From: Neobacillus cucumis
Lineage (GTDB): Bacteria; Bacillota; Bacilli; Bacillales; Cytobacillaceae
DNA: 64,000 nt
Reading direction: 5' to 3'
Assembly: GCF_016908975.1 (NCBI RefSeq)
Contig: NZ_JAFBEX010000017.1
Location: 1 to 64,000 of the forward strand
The notes under the pieces are model-generated. The model worked only from the letters and a program-made list of their open reading frames with translations. It did no database searches and was not told where the DNA came from. Of the stretch, positions 32,284 to 41,400 are shown piece after piece. Both the position numbers and the translations under genes were made by a program. Position 1 is the first letter of the stretch; each line of letters begins with the position of its first letter.

Positions 32284-32306
32284 AAAGCCGCTAGATTAGC
32301 GGCTTC
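32284..32306 (-). terminator. Terminator of msrA-msrB
   Basis: AAGCCGCT-AATCT-AGCGGCTT followed by TATTT on the minus strand. Confidence 0.75.
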
Positions 32307-32738
32307 TTATTTTGTTTCAAACAGTTTTTTAAATTCTCCGTATCCTTCCTCTTCGAGCTTTTCTTTCGGAATAAACTTAAGTGCTGCAGAATTGATACAA
32401 TAGCGTAAGCCCGTTGGCAGCGGACCATCATTAAAGACATGTCCAAGGTGAGAATTAGCAGATTTACTTCGAACCTCGGTCCGAATCATAAAATGGCTAT
32501 AATCTTCCTTTTCAATGACTTCCTCTTCTTCAATCGGTTTCGTAAAGCTTGGCCAGCCGCAGCCGGCATCAAATTTATCAAGCGAACTGAATAACGGCTT
32601 TCCAGATACAATATCTACGTAAATCCCATCTCTTGTTTCATTCCAATATTCATTTCTAAAAGGCGGCTCTGTCCCATTGTTTTGCGTTACTTCGAACTGA
32701 ATGGGTGTTAATTCTTTTTTCAAATCTTTATTTTGCAT
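32307..32738 (-). CDS. msrB: Peptide-methionine (R)-S-oxide reductase
   Basis: About 143 residues. FDAGCGWPSF, RSKSANSHLGHVF and the catalytic-Cys block RYCINSAAL are present. The two zinc CxxC pairs of many MsrBs are absent, as in other Bacillus enzymes. It repairs R-methionine sulfoxide. The start overlaps the msrA stop by 11 bases with GGGGGGAG upstream; an in-frame earlier start would overlap more. Confidence 0.94.
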   Translation of the reverse strand: MQNKDLKKELTPIQFEVTQNNGTEPPFRNEYWNETRDGIYVDIVSGKPLFSSLDKFDAGCGWPSFTKPIEEEEVIEKEDYSHFMIRTEVRSKSANSHLGHVFNDGPLPTGLRYCINSAALKFIPKEKLEEEGYGEFKKLFETK

Positions 32739-33270
32739 GCTTCTCCCCCCAATGTCTTTCAATAAACCCTGCACGACCTGAGCCTACATGGTAGGAGTCA
32801 TAATGGGCACGATTTTTCTTATAGTAATGCTGATGATATTCTTCAGCAGGATAAAACGTCTTTGCCGGCAGGATAGGTGTCACAATGGGTTTAGAAAAAC
32901 GACCGCTTTCGGCTAATGCTTGCTTTGACTTTTCGGCAAGCGATTTTTGTGATTCAGTATGGTAAAAGATTGCTGTCTGATAAGATTGACCTCGATCATA
33001 GAACTGGCCTCCCGGATCTGTAGGGTCAATTTGCTGCCAAAATAATTCCAGTAATTTTTCATACGGAAAAATGTCTGGCTCATACGTAATTTGAACAGCT
33101 TCATAATGCCCAGTTGTATCAGAGCACACCTGTTGATAAGTTGGGTTTTCAACTGTTCCCCCGGTATAACCTGAGACAACACTAATGATTCCTGGTTGTT
33201 CATCAAAAGGCTTGACCATACACCAAAAACAGCCGCCTGCAAACGTAGCTAATTGATGATTGTTATCCAT
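32728..33270 (-). CDS. msrA: Peptide-methionine (S)-S-oxide reductase
   Basis: 180 residues with the active site GCFWC (13-17), GYTGG, GHYEAVQITYEP and the IDPTDPGGQFYDRG block. It repairs S-methionine sulfoxide in proteins. First gene of a two-gene operon with msrB. Confidence 0.95.
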   Translation of the reverse strand: MDNNHQLATFAGGCFWCMVKPFDEQPGIISVVSGYTGGTVENPTYQQVCSDTTGHYEAVQITYEPDIFPYEKLLELFWQQIDPTDPGGQFYDRGQSYQTAIFYHTESQKSLAEKSKQALAESGRFSKPIVTPILPAKTFYPAEEYHQHYYKKNRAHYDSYHVGSGRAGFIERHWGEKHAK

Positions 33271-33446
33271 TTTCCCACCCCTTTTTTGTTTAAATAAAAG
33301 TATACCGAATGTCCTTTTAAAAATAAACTTTATTGCAAAATGCGATTATTTTCTTTTCATCATGTTGATTTAAGATTTTTAATATAGACACCTACCTATA
33401 GGAGGATGAATAAATTATGGTGTAATCCATGTAAGGAGTAGATACC

Positions 33447-34199
33447 ATGTCCGAGAAAAGGAATCAAACTGATTATTTCCAAAAAGCGTTGATTTACGAT
33501 TTACTGGCGCAGTACTATAAGTATACGAATCCCAGCCTGCATATGCATTTTTATTTAAAGCATTATAAATATATGAACAAAGCATTATCCCTTATGCGCT
33601 CACCTGTTCAGTCTGGACATGGAGAAGCGCAAATCCGTTTCCTTCATACCTCCCCTGATTCCCCAAACGTCGATATTTATGTAAATGGCAACCGTGTGAT
33701 TAAAGATTTACCTTTTAAAAAAATCAGTCAGGTCCTACGGTTAAAGGCCGGTAAATACCATATCGATATATACCCTTCTGGAAATATGGTCGATAGTGTC
33801 TTAAATAAAAATATTACGGTAGAGGAAGGAATGTCTTACACCTTAACCACTATTGATTCAGTTAAAAAGATGCGCTTGTTGGTGTTTTTAAACCACCCAG
33901 CAGTCCCAGTAAATGAAGCAAAGGTCCGTTTTATTCATTTATCACCTGACACACCCGAACTCGATATTGCGGTCAAAGATCGCGATGTCATTTTTCCTAA
34001 AGTTTCGTATAAACAAGCTACTGAATATTTAGGATTAACTCCAATGACAGTTGATTTAGAGGCAAGGGCAGCGGGCAGTCGAGAAATTCTACTTTCACTT
34101 CCAAAAGCTCATTTTAAACCAAATGTCAGCTACACCATTGTTTTTCTTGGGTCTTCCACAGAGAAACCAGAATTACAATACATTAGTATTGAGGAATAA
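33447..34199 (+). CDS. DUF4397 domain protein
   Basis: 250 residues. An N-terminal helical part with many Tyr (LLAQYYKYTNPSLHMHFYLK) is followed by two DUF4397-type beta repeats: IRFLHTSPDSPNVDIYVNG and VRFIHLSPDTPELDIAV. No signal peptide, so export is not predicted. Family members are often cell-surface or spore-associated, function unknown. ATG after AAGGAG. Confidence 0.8.
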   Translation: MSEKRNQTDYFQKALIYDLLAQYYKYTNPSLHMHFYLKHYKYMNKALSLMRSPVQSGHGEAQIRFLHTSPDSPNVDIYVNGNRVIKDLPFKKISQVLRLKAGKYHIDIYPSGNMVDSVLNKNITVEEGMSYTLTTIDSVKKMRLLVFLNHPAVPVNEAKVRFIHLSPDTPELDIAVKDRDVIFPKVSYKQATEYLGLTPMTVDLEARAAGSREILLSLPKAHFKPNVSYTIVFLGSSTEKPELQYISIEE

Positions 34200-34230
34200 A
34201 AATAGGTGTCCTCAACTGGACACCTATTTT
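34198..34230. terminator. Bidirectional terminator between convergent genes
   Basis: AATAGGTGTCC-TCAACT-GGACACCTATT. Confidence 0.8.
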
Positions 34231-34802
34231 ACAGGAACTAATATCGTAAAAGCAATATCGTCCTTTTTCAAATTAAATTTATCTACTTTTATTTTCAAAT
34301 CACTTTTAAGTTTTAACTGCTGCATATGAATATAGACAAGATGACGGTTGGGTCTAATTTCAACCCCTTTTGGCAGCTTATAATTTTCACTAATAAAGTT
34401 TAGTACATACGAAATCGGAAGATGTAGCTTTCCAACTGACATTGATTTTTGCTTTAAAATTAAATCACCATTTTTTTGCGCAGAGGGTTCAAAATTCAAT
34501 TTCAAATTTAATTTCTCGCTAAAAAAAGGCAGCATTCCATACAATTCTACCTCATCCCCTAATAAAACCTTATAATCAATCGGGGAATCAGAAGCTTCTT
34601 GTTTTAAATAATGGTTTATAACTCTATTCAGGTCATACTTGTTTGATGTTAAATGAAAAGATACATAGTCCCCTTTTGAAACCTCTGTTGTTTCTATTTT
34701 CTTTTCATTTATTGGAGCTGAAACAAGAGTTAAAATGATAATTGCCACTAACAGGTTAAACCCCGCTAAGATTAGGAAACCCATTTTCCATTTGTTTTTC
34801 AT
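34224..34802 (-). CDS. ypmS: YpmS family membrane-anchored protein (DUF2140)
   Basis: 192 residues with one N-terminal anchor (MGFLILAGFNLLVAIIILTL) and an extracytoplasmic domain with FHLTSNKYDLNRVINHYL and LPKGVEIRPNRHLVYI. Matches YpmS. Its ATG follows the ypmR stop codon with no gap. Function unknown. Confidence 0.88.
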   Translation of the reverse strand: MKNKWKMGFLILAGFNLLVAIIILTLVSAPINEKKIETTEVSKGDYVSFHLTSNKYDLNRVINHYLKQEASDSPIDYKVLLGDEVELYGMLPFFSEKLNLKLNFEPSAQKNGDLILKQKSMSVGKLHLPISYVLNFISENYKLPKGVEIRPNRHLVYIHMQQLKLKSDLKIKVDKFNLKKDDIAFTILVPVK

Positions 34803-35627
34803 TTAATTCTCCTCGGTACTGACTGTGTAAGCCCTATTTACCAGGTCTGGTAATACCTGTTTACCCAATGTCGTGTTCAGTCTTTTGGCAATTAGCTCAT
34901 ATCCTTTATCATTAGGATGGAAATTGTCTGTATACAAAAGATTTTCTTCTGTTCCTAAGAAAAGGTCTTCTATAGCAACAAAATAAGAGTTTGAATATTG
35001 GTTTACCACACTATGACCTGCCTGATTCCATTCGGACACAATTTGATCCATTTCTTCAATTTCGGAAAACCATTTTGAAAAAGGGTTATATACACCCACT
35101 AATACGATGTAAGCATTCGGATTTTCATTGAGAATAGCATCAAAAATTTGCGATAAATGTTTTCGATAATTTTCTTTTTCCTTTAGAAAATCGGAAACTT
35201 GCAAATCTGAAATATTCTCTTTAAGAATCTTCATGATATCATTACCGCCTATGGTGAGTATCACCAAATCGGACTGCTTTAAGATAGGCTTCATCTCAGG
35301 GGATTTCAGTCTCTTAAAAAGCTGTGTCGTCCGATTGCCCTTTACTCCGTAGTTGTAAAAATCAACCTCTTGTATCCCTTTATCTTTTTCGAGCATGGTT
35401 TTAAGATACGGCAAATAACCGCCCTGCTCAGTACTATCTCCTACACCTTGTGTTAGAGAGTCACCTGCAGATAGTATCGTTAACTTTCGTGGAATAAAAT
35501 CAGCAGGAATTGGTTCAAAAACTTGTGCAGCCACTTTCTTTTCAGAATGAAGCACCCATGAATTGGATTGACTGCATGAACATAAAAACATCATTGAAAG
35601 AATTAGAAGGGGGAAAACCTTTTTCAA
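34803..35627 (-). CDS. ypmR: SGNH/GDSL lipase-like lipoprotein (YpmR)
   Basis: 274 residues. Lipoprotein signal (LSMMFLCSC). SGNH blocks: AGDSLTQGVGD (Ser), YNYGVKGNRTTQ (Gly/Asn), LTIGGNDIM (Asn) and TDNFHPNDKGY (Asp-His). A secreted or membrane-bound esterase; substrate unknown. Neighbours ypmQ and ypmS are in the same order as in B. subtilis. Confidence 0.9.
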   Translation of the reverse strand: MKKVFPLLILSMMFLCSCSQSNSWVLHSEKKVAAQVFEPIPADFIPRKLTILSAGDSLTQGVGDSTEQGGYLPYLKTMLEKDKGIQEVDFYNYGVKGNRTTQLFKRLKSPEMKPILKQSDLVILTIGGNDIMKILKENISDLQVSDFLKEKENYRKHLSQIFDAILNENPNAYIVLVGVYNPFSKWFSEIEEMDQIVSEWNQAGHSVVNQYSNSYFVAIEDLFLGTEENLLYTDNFHPNDKGYELIAKRLNTTLGKQVLPDLVNRAYTVSTEEN

Positions 35628-35731
35628 CTATATTCACCTGCCTTCTAAAGTGACTAAAACCCATTACTTTTTATTATTATAACACGACAATAAATTTCAA
35701 ATCATATATGCGTTAGTCTATCCCTGAAAAA

Positions 35732-35755
35732 AAAGAGACCATATTAAGGTCTACT
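35732..35755 (-). terminator. Terminator of ypmQ
   Basis: AGACC-TTAATAT-GGTCT then an eight-base T-run on the minus strand. Confidence 0.7.
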
Positions 35756-36329
35756 GTAATGCTTTAATATCGTGAATTATTTCATCATACGGAACATCTT
35801 TATAACCGCTATAAGTCTTTTTAATTTTACCCTCTTTATCAACTAGGTAAAGAAATGTTTGGTGAATCACCTGATTTCCATCCTTTGGTTTCTTCACAAT
35901 AGTCTTAAAGCTCTCAGCAGCATATTTCTCGATAAATTCTTGAGAATATCCTGTTAGGAATGTCCAATTAGTAAAATCTACCCCAAATTGTTTTGCATAG
36001 TGCGTCAACACTTCCGGTGTATCAACAGTTGGATCAACACTAAAGGAAACTAATTCAACATTCGTTAGCTTTTCCTCTTTCAATTTTTTTTGAAGCGTTA
36101 CCATATTTGAAGTCATTGGTGGGCAAACATCTGCACAGCTTGTAAAGATAAAAGCTGAAACCCAAACCTTTCCTTTCAAATCTTTTAGCCCCATTGATTT
36201 ATTTTGCTGTGTTGTTGCAGAAAAATCCTTAATCGGCCAATTCACTTCATTTTCAATTTTTTCTTTTCCACATGCAGTTAAAAAGAGAGTTAAAATTAGG
36301 ACAAATAAGAACAGAAAGCGTGGTTTCAT
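35751..36329 (-). CDS. ypmQ: SCO1/SenC-type copper chaperone lipoprotein (YpmQ)
   Basis: 192 residues. Lipobox LTAC, then a thioredoxin-like fold with copper-binding CADVCPP and the later His in IHQTFLYLVDKEG. SCO proteins assemble the CuA centre of cytochrome c oxidase. In B. subtilis YpmQ (BsSco) has this role. Confidence 0.92.
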   Translation of the reverse strand: MKPRFLFLFVLILTLFLTACGKEKIENEVNWPIKDFSATTQQNKSMGLKDLKGKVWVSAFIFTSCADVCPPMTSNMVTLQKKLKEEKLTNVELVSFSVDPTVDTPEVLTHYAKQFGVDFTNWTFLTGYSQEFIEKYAAESFKTIVKKPKDGNQVIHQTFLYLVDKEGKIKKTYSGYKDVPYDEIIHDIKALQ

Positions 36330-36471
36330 TCAATCACCTACAACCTTTTTCATTTCACCATTTATTATAGTTTAGCAAAGTTAAGGGCGTGTTGAAAGTA
36401 AACTGTCTCTCTAGATTAGGAGATTATGAAATGTAGAATAACCATGCCTTTTAATTTTTAGAAAATTATGG

Positions 36472-36493
36472 TATTATGAATGAGCGTTCACTC
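36472..36493 (+). promoter_or_regulatory. Extended -10 promoter overlapped by a TetR-type operator
   Basis: TGG-TATTAT (extended -10) is directly followed by GAATGAGCGTTCACTC, a near-palindrome matching its own reverse complement at 12 of 16 positions. Operators of TetR-family regulators in Bacilli often have this GAATGA...TCATTC form. The repressor gene is not in the window. Confidence 0.5.
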
Positions 36494-36533
36494 GATTATG
36501 ATTATTACTATGATTTCATGAGAGGTGAGAAAA

Positions 36534-37424
36534 ATGAATCGAATTGGTCCAATAATCATCCTTGAAGGTGCCAATTTCAGTAAAGTTCCCTATTCTAGAA
36601 GTCTTTATTTAGATTGTTCGGAAAAGGTACTAATTGACACTGGTGCTGAAAAAAATATTCTTAAAAAAATCAATCAAGAATATGGAGTCCAATTAATAAT
36701 AAACACACATTACCATCCTGATCATACATTGCATAACCATTTATTCCGAAATGTAAACAAGTTAATTAATGCCATTGAGTTTAAAACATCGCTTACTATT
36801 GAAGGTGTTGCCAGGGTGAACGGTGTTTATCAGGAATGGGGGCAAAAAGGGGTTGAAATGTGGACATCTACAATACCAAAAGAATGGGTCAATAATCTTG
36901 GAGAAATTTCTGGTGTTTATGATTATGAAACAGAATATCAATTTGGTGCGATAAAAGTACGTTTTTTACACACGCCTGGACATACGAGCGGCTTATCTTG
37001 TCCGTATTTTCCAGAATTAGGGATTGTCTTTACTGGCGATTATGACATGACATCATTTGGACCTTGGTACAACGGAACCGATGGTAATATTGATGATTTT
37101 ATAGCGTCAGGTAAAAGGTTATTGACTCTAGATGCTGATACTTATATAACTGGACATCAGAAAGGTATCTTCTCTAAACAGGAATTTAGTAAGGCTATGG
37201 AGATATTTCTTGCAAAGATTGAGGAGCGAGATGACGTGATTTCAAGATTTGTACAACAGGGGATGAACTTTGAGGAATTAACTAATGTAGGTATCTTTTA
37301 TCCTAAAAAGAGTTTGGAAAACACGATTCTCAAAACCTGGGAGCGAAGCGGTATTCGGAAGCATTTAAATAGACTTGGATATCAAGTAGTTGAATCCGGT
37401 CTTGAAGTCGTAGAATCAAATTAA
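36534..37424 (+). CDS. Metallo-beta-lactamase-fold hydrolase
   Basis: About 296 residues. Metal ligands HYHPDH (first motif), LHTPGHTSG (third His), TGDYD (Asp) and ITGHQKG (last His) are all visible. A helical C-terminal part follows the fold. The substrate is unknown; the family includes glyoxalase II-like and lactonase-like enzymes. ATG six bases after AGGTG; a GTG three codons earlier is less suitable. Transcription is probably regulated through the upstream palindrome. Confidence 0.85.
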   Translation: MNRIGPIIILEGANFSKVPYSRSLYLDCSEKVLIDTGAEKNILKKINQEYGVQLIINTHYHPDHTLHNHLFRNVNKLINAIEFKTSLTIEGVARVNGVYQEWGQKGVEMWTSTIPKEWVNNLGEISGVYDYETEYQFGAIKVRFLHTPGHTSGLSCPYFPELGIVFTGDYDMTSFGPWYNGTDGNIDDFIASGKRLLTLDADTYITGHQKGIFSKQEFSKAMEIFLAKIEERDDVISRFVQQGMNFEELTNVGIFYPKKSLENTILKTWERSGIRKHLNRLGYQVVESGLEVVESN

Positions 37425-37456
37425 TTGAATGATAAAAGAAAATGAAAAGAATTTTA

Positions 37457-37660
37457 CTACTCTTGTTTTATCCATGTATTTACCTGTATCTTTCCCGTTA
37501 TGTTATCTATATCATTATAAAAAGCATTTGTATTCGAACTTAAATAGGAAGTTAATAATGTAATAATATAAATAAATACTAATAGTTGAATAACAGAAAG
37601 CTGATTTATGTAGTTTCTATTTTTGGAGAACTTTCTTACCCTAGTATATCTCATGTTCAT
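37457..37660 (-). CDS. Small SipW-substrate-like (TasA-type N-terminus) protein
   Basis: 67 residues. Basic head, one hydrophobic segment (LLVFIYIITLLTSYL), then SSNTNAFYNDIDNITGKIQV. The Asn/Ala-Phe-x-Asp turn followed by a beta strand is the pattern of TasA/TapA/CalY precursors at their cleavage site, but almost nothing follows it. It may be a truncated fibre protein or a short accessory peptide of the fibre locus. The assignment is tentative. Confidence 0.5.
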   Translation of the reverse strand: MNMRYTRVRKFSKNRNYINQLSVIQLLVFIYIITLLTSYLSSNTNAFYNDIDNITGKIQVNTWIKQE

Positions 37661-37737
37661 TACGCTCCTTTACCTAAGTGAGGGATACTTAAAATACAAA
37701 ATATACGTAATTATTTAAATAACAAAGCGTTCTTTAA

Positions 37738-37767
37738 ATGACTCCAGTAATAGTTACTGGAGTCATT
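37738..37767. terminator. Terminator
   Basis: GACTCCAGTAA-TAG-TTACTGGAGTC. Lies between the 67-aa gene and the next minus-strand gene's stop. Confidence 0.7.
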
Positions 37768-37800
37768 TATTCATTTAATTATTTCACGGGGCTTTATTGG

Positions 37801-38322
37801 TTAATTCCCCATATCCATTGATTGATGTTCGCTTACATCAACTGCTTTTTGGGTAAGACTTTTTGTTAAGCGGTCTTTTTGACCAGCTTTTATGGCATTA
37901 CCATGTTCTTTCGAAATGCTTCCTTCTTTTATTGCCTTATCAACTATTTGACTGTCAACATCACTTAGTTTTTGTAAGAATTGTGCTTTTGTTAACCCTT
38001 TCTCCTTCGCTATCTGAACTAATGTTCTCCCTTTTTTCATTTCATCAATAATATGAATTGGTAATACATTTAATACTTTTGCTGATTCAGTTATCACGTT
38101 CATTTGGGTTAAACGGCTTCTTCGTATAGTAGTTTTCGTAGTCTCTGCTTTATTTTTAGTCGTTGGCGGTGAGTAATGGGCCATAATCGCTTTTGCATCT
38201 ACAGAAGGTGCTTTTGCTTTACTCTTGGCAAATGCGGTTTGATTATGCCATATAATTATTCCTGTGGCTAAAACCAAAAGCAGTGCAATAAAGACAGAAA
38301 GCATGACTCTTTTGTTTTTCAT
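37801..38322 (-). CDS. Secreted helical protein of unknown function
   Basis: 173 residues, signal peptide (VMLSVFIALLLVLATGIIIW ... AFA). A repeat-like helix pair follows: AKVLNVLPIHIIDEMKKGRT and LVQIAKEKGLTKAQFLQKL, the pattern of short helical domains in many clostridial/bacillar secreted proteins. It ends HQSMDMGN with closely placed His and Met, possibly copper-binding. Adjacent to the multicopper oxidase gene, same direction; a hairpin separates them. Confidence 0.65.
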   Translation of the reverse strand: MKNKRVMLSVFIALLLVLATGIIIWHNQTAFAKSKAKAPSVDAKAIMAHYSPPTTKNKAETTKTTIRRSRLTQMNVITESAKVLNVLPIHIIDEMKKGRTLVQIAKEKGLTKAQFLQKLSDVDSQIVDKAIKEGSISKEHGNAIKAGQKDRLTKSLTQKAVDVSEHQSMDMGN

Positions 38323-38381
38323 TTATTTACCTCCTTATTGCAAACATTTATATTAATCTTTATTCTTAACGAATCTCTATT

Positions 38382-38420
38382 TAGGCTGCGACTATATTAT
38401 TTGATAGAGTCGCAGCCATT
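38382..38420 (-). terminator. Hairpin after the multicopper oxidase gene
   Basis: GGCTGCGACT / AGTCGCAGCC with a 14-base loop. The T-run is better on the plus strand, so termination on the minus strand may be partial and allow read-through to the next gene. Confidence 0.5.
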
Positions 38421-38438
38421 TTTCGTTTTTTCTACCTT

Positions 38439-41400
38439 TTATGGTGTTAAAATGCTAATGGAATTTGACCAAGTAGAGTTTCCTATTTGATTTACGGCTC
38501 GAACCCTTACGTAATAGGTTTTTTTCTTCAAAAATCCAGTTCTTGAATAGGTGGTCCAATTACTGCCAGTATTGTAGGTTGAAACGTTCGTCGCAAATGA
38601 TGAATCAGTGGAAAATTGAACATCGTAGCTATTAATCGTACCGGCTGGCGCAGTCCAACTTACTCTAATTGTATCTGTTGTGGTTCCACTCGTTGCGGTT
38701 GCACTGACTCCTGTTGGTGCTGCCGGAACATTAGAAATAGTCACGTTGACAGTATTGGAATAACTCGATGGTGTATTCCCATTAACCGCGTTTACACGAT
38801 AATAATATTTCTTGCCTGCTTGTACAGTGGTGTCGGAATAGGTAGCGTTTGTTCCACTGCCTGAATTTACTCCACGGGTACCTATAACTGCAAAATTTAC
38901 TCCATCAATCGAACGTTCAATCGTGAATCCTGTCTCATTCAAAGATTGATCTGTCCATGACAGCCTTACACTTGGTCCAGATTGAACACTTGCCGTCAGA
39001 TTGGTAGGAGCCGCAGGTGCTACTGCTATTATAGTTACACTTGATGTGTTTGAATATTGTGAAGAAAGCGTTCCATTGATTGCTTTTACTCGGTATGTGT
39101 AAGTAGTTCCAACGATGAGGCTTGTATCCGTAAACTTTGATTGAGTTGAGCTTCCTACATAACTAAAGTTTTTACTATCTGTTGAACGCTCAACTACAAA
39201 TCCTGTTGCATTTGTCGCATTATTGGTCCAAGTTAAATTTACATTTGCTCCAGATTGCGTAGCCTTTAAATTGCTTGGTGCTAGCGGAATACCAGGTGCA
39301 TTAACAGTGTTAGAAGGTGTTCCACCTGTAAGATAAGAATTGGGGTCCAACTTGTTTGCAGCAGTTGCAGCATTAAATGCATCTACTCGATATGAGTAAG
39401 TAGTATTAAGGTCTACTGTAGTATCGGTATATTGGGTGTTATTCGCTAGCACTGAACCAATTTTAGTGAATTTACCAACTGTACCGTTTATAACTGGAGC
39501 GCGCATGATATTAAACCCTATTTCATTAGAGGATTTTCCCAGTGTAGTCTGGTCATAGGTATCATTATTTACAGTAACCTTTGTAGGGTCGGTCCATGTT
39601 AAGTCCACTTGCCCTCCGTTTGTCCTCGTCATACTTAAAGTAGAGGGACTTGGCTTAGTATTAATGAAGTTAAAACTAATCGTTCTCATCATATCGTTCT
39701 CTTCATGTCCTAATAGATGACAGTGCCATACATATTCCCACGCAAAATTAGTCATCACATTTGTAACAGTAACTGGATTTCCAGTCTGAGGATCGATGTT
39801 CATAAACTGACCTGTAGACCCTAAAGGCATGGTTGGGTCGAGCGGTCGGATACTATCAGGCAGACCGAATGGTAATTTTGGTGAGATTGGTCTTAGTGCT
39901 ACAATGCAATCTTCTAAAGGATTCATCCGAACTGTATCTTTCCAGCCTAGTTCGTTGGCATCCGGAAATCTAATAGAACCATCCCAGCCTACTCGATTGA
40001 TGAGTTGGACATCGAATAAGTGGAAGTGAATGGCATGTGTATCGACTCCATTGTGAGTGATCTTCCAAAGCTGCGTTCCATCACCCGAAGGCGATCCTAT
40101 TGGTGTCATCGAATCCTGCAGGTTCTCTGTCGAAGGATCGACATATCCAAGCATTATGGTGGTTTGGTTCTGGAAATTCGTATTTGGCATTTCCACCCCA
40201 AGGGTTGCATCCATCCGCCCATAATTTTGTTCAAATTCTTCCGCAATAGCCTTCGGCTTAAGATCCATCGTTACAGAAGAAGTAGTTCCTGGTGGTGTGA
40301 AAGTTGTTGAGGTATCTTGAATATTTACCCACTTACGATTTGGGTCATCTGGCTGATTTGGGAAAATAAGTTCTTTCTGACCTGTAGCAAAGGAATTTGG
40401 CACGGCAGCATTTAATTTATTCAATGTAGCTTGAGTGGTGTCAACCGCATTAGGGTCTGCTGCAACCTTAATCTGCATAATAGTACGGGTATTGGGGCCG
40501 AAACCAGGCTGTGTTGTTGGGGCTCCACCCGTATTTTCACCAGTTGCTGACTGATCAGGGTCCCCAGTGTAATAATCATAACGCGGGTCAAAAGCAGGTA
40601 CAGGAGCGGGTGCGTCATTATAAAGAATCAGTGTTTGACCAGCATATTTACTGAAGTCTACGACAACATCTGCTCTTTCAGCAGGGGCTAATAATAATGT
40701 TTTATCAGAGACGTTTAATACTGTAATACTCCTTCTGCCATATTCATAATTTATCGGTTGGTTTTTAAGGACTGCTGGCTTTGGAAGGAATCCGCTTTCA
40801 TTTCCAATTTGAATCATTTCTGGTCCCACTGTAGCTGGGTCTGGAACACCGCCTTCGCGGCCATCTGTCGGCCAAGTGGATGGGTAACCAGTCTTGCGTA
40901 CTGCATCTACCATTTTAACTTCACCGGCATCTGCATCGTTTAAAGTACCATCCGCTTTCCACATCTCCCCATTAGACTTGGCTTGATAAAACTGTAGATT
41001 CCACATTCTATCATTCGAAGCATTCAAAATGCGGAAACGATAAGCTTTAGGGTCAACAGTCAAGGTTGGATAAGCAGTTCCATTGATGACAGGCGTATCC
41101 ATAAATGCTTCAGGCGTTGTAGAAATATTGGGTGTACCTGGATTCATTGGGGCTTGACCATCATCGCCAGCCAATTGATTTGCAACTGGTCCATTTTTCA
41201 ATCCTGTATTTGGCGGCCAGAACCATGGACCATAATCCCATCTGCCCATTGGGTTTGATCCGGATAAGTCATAAGGATTTTGGTTGGGCATATATACATG
41301 CGGGAACCATAAACTACCCTGTCCGCCCCATTTATTTGTATCCCAGGTCGGGTCAGTCGCTTTCAACTGAGTATCAGAAGGGACAAAGGTTTTGTCTTCG

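Noticed and set aside
33402..33440. An 11-codon frame (MNKLWCNPCKE) just before the DUF4397 gene, possibly a leader peptide
   Set aside because: The GGAGG touches its ATG with no spacing, and no attenuator-like stems are present; likely chance.
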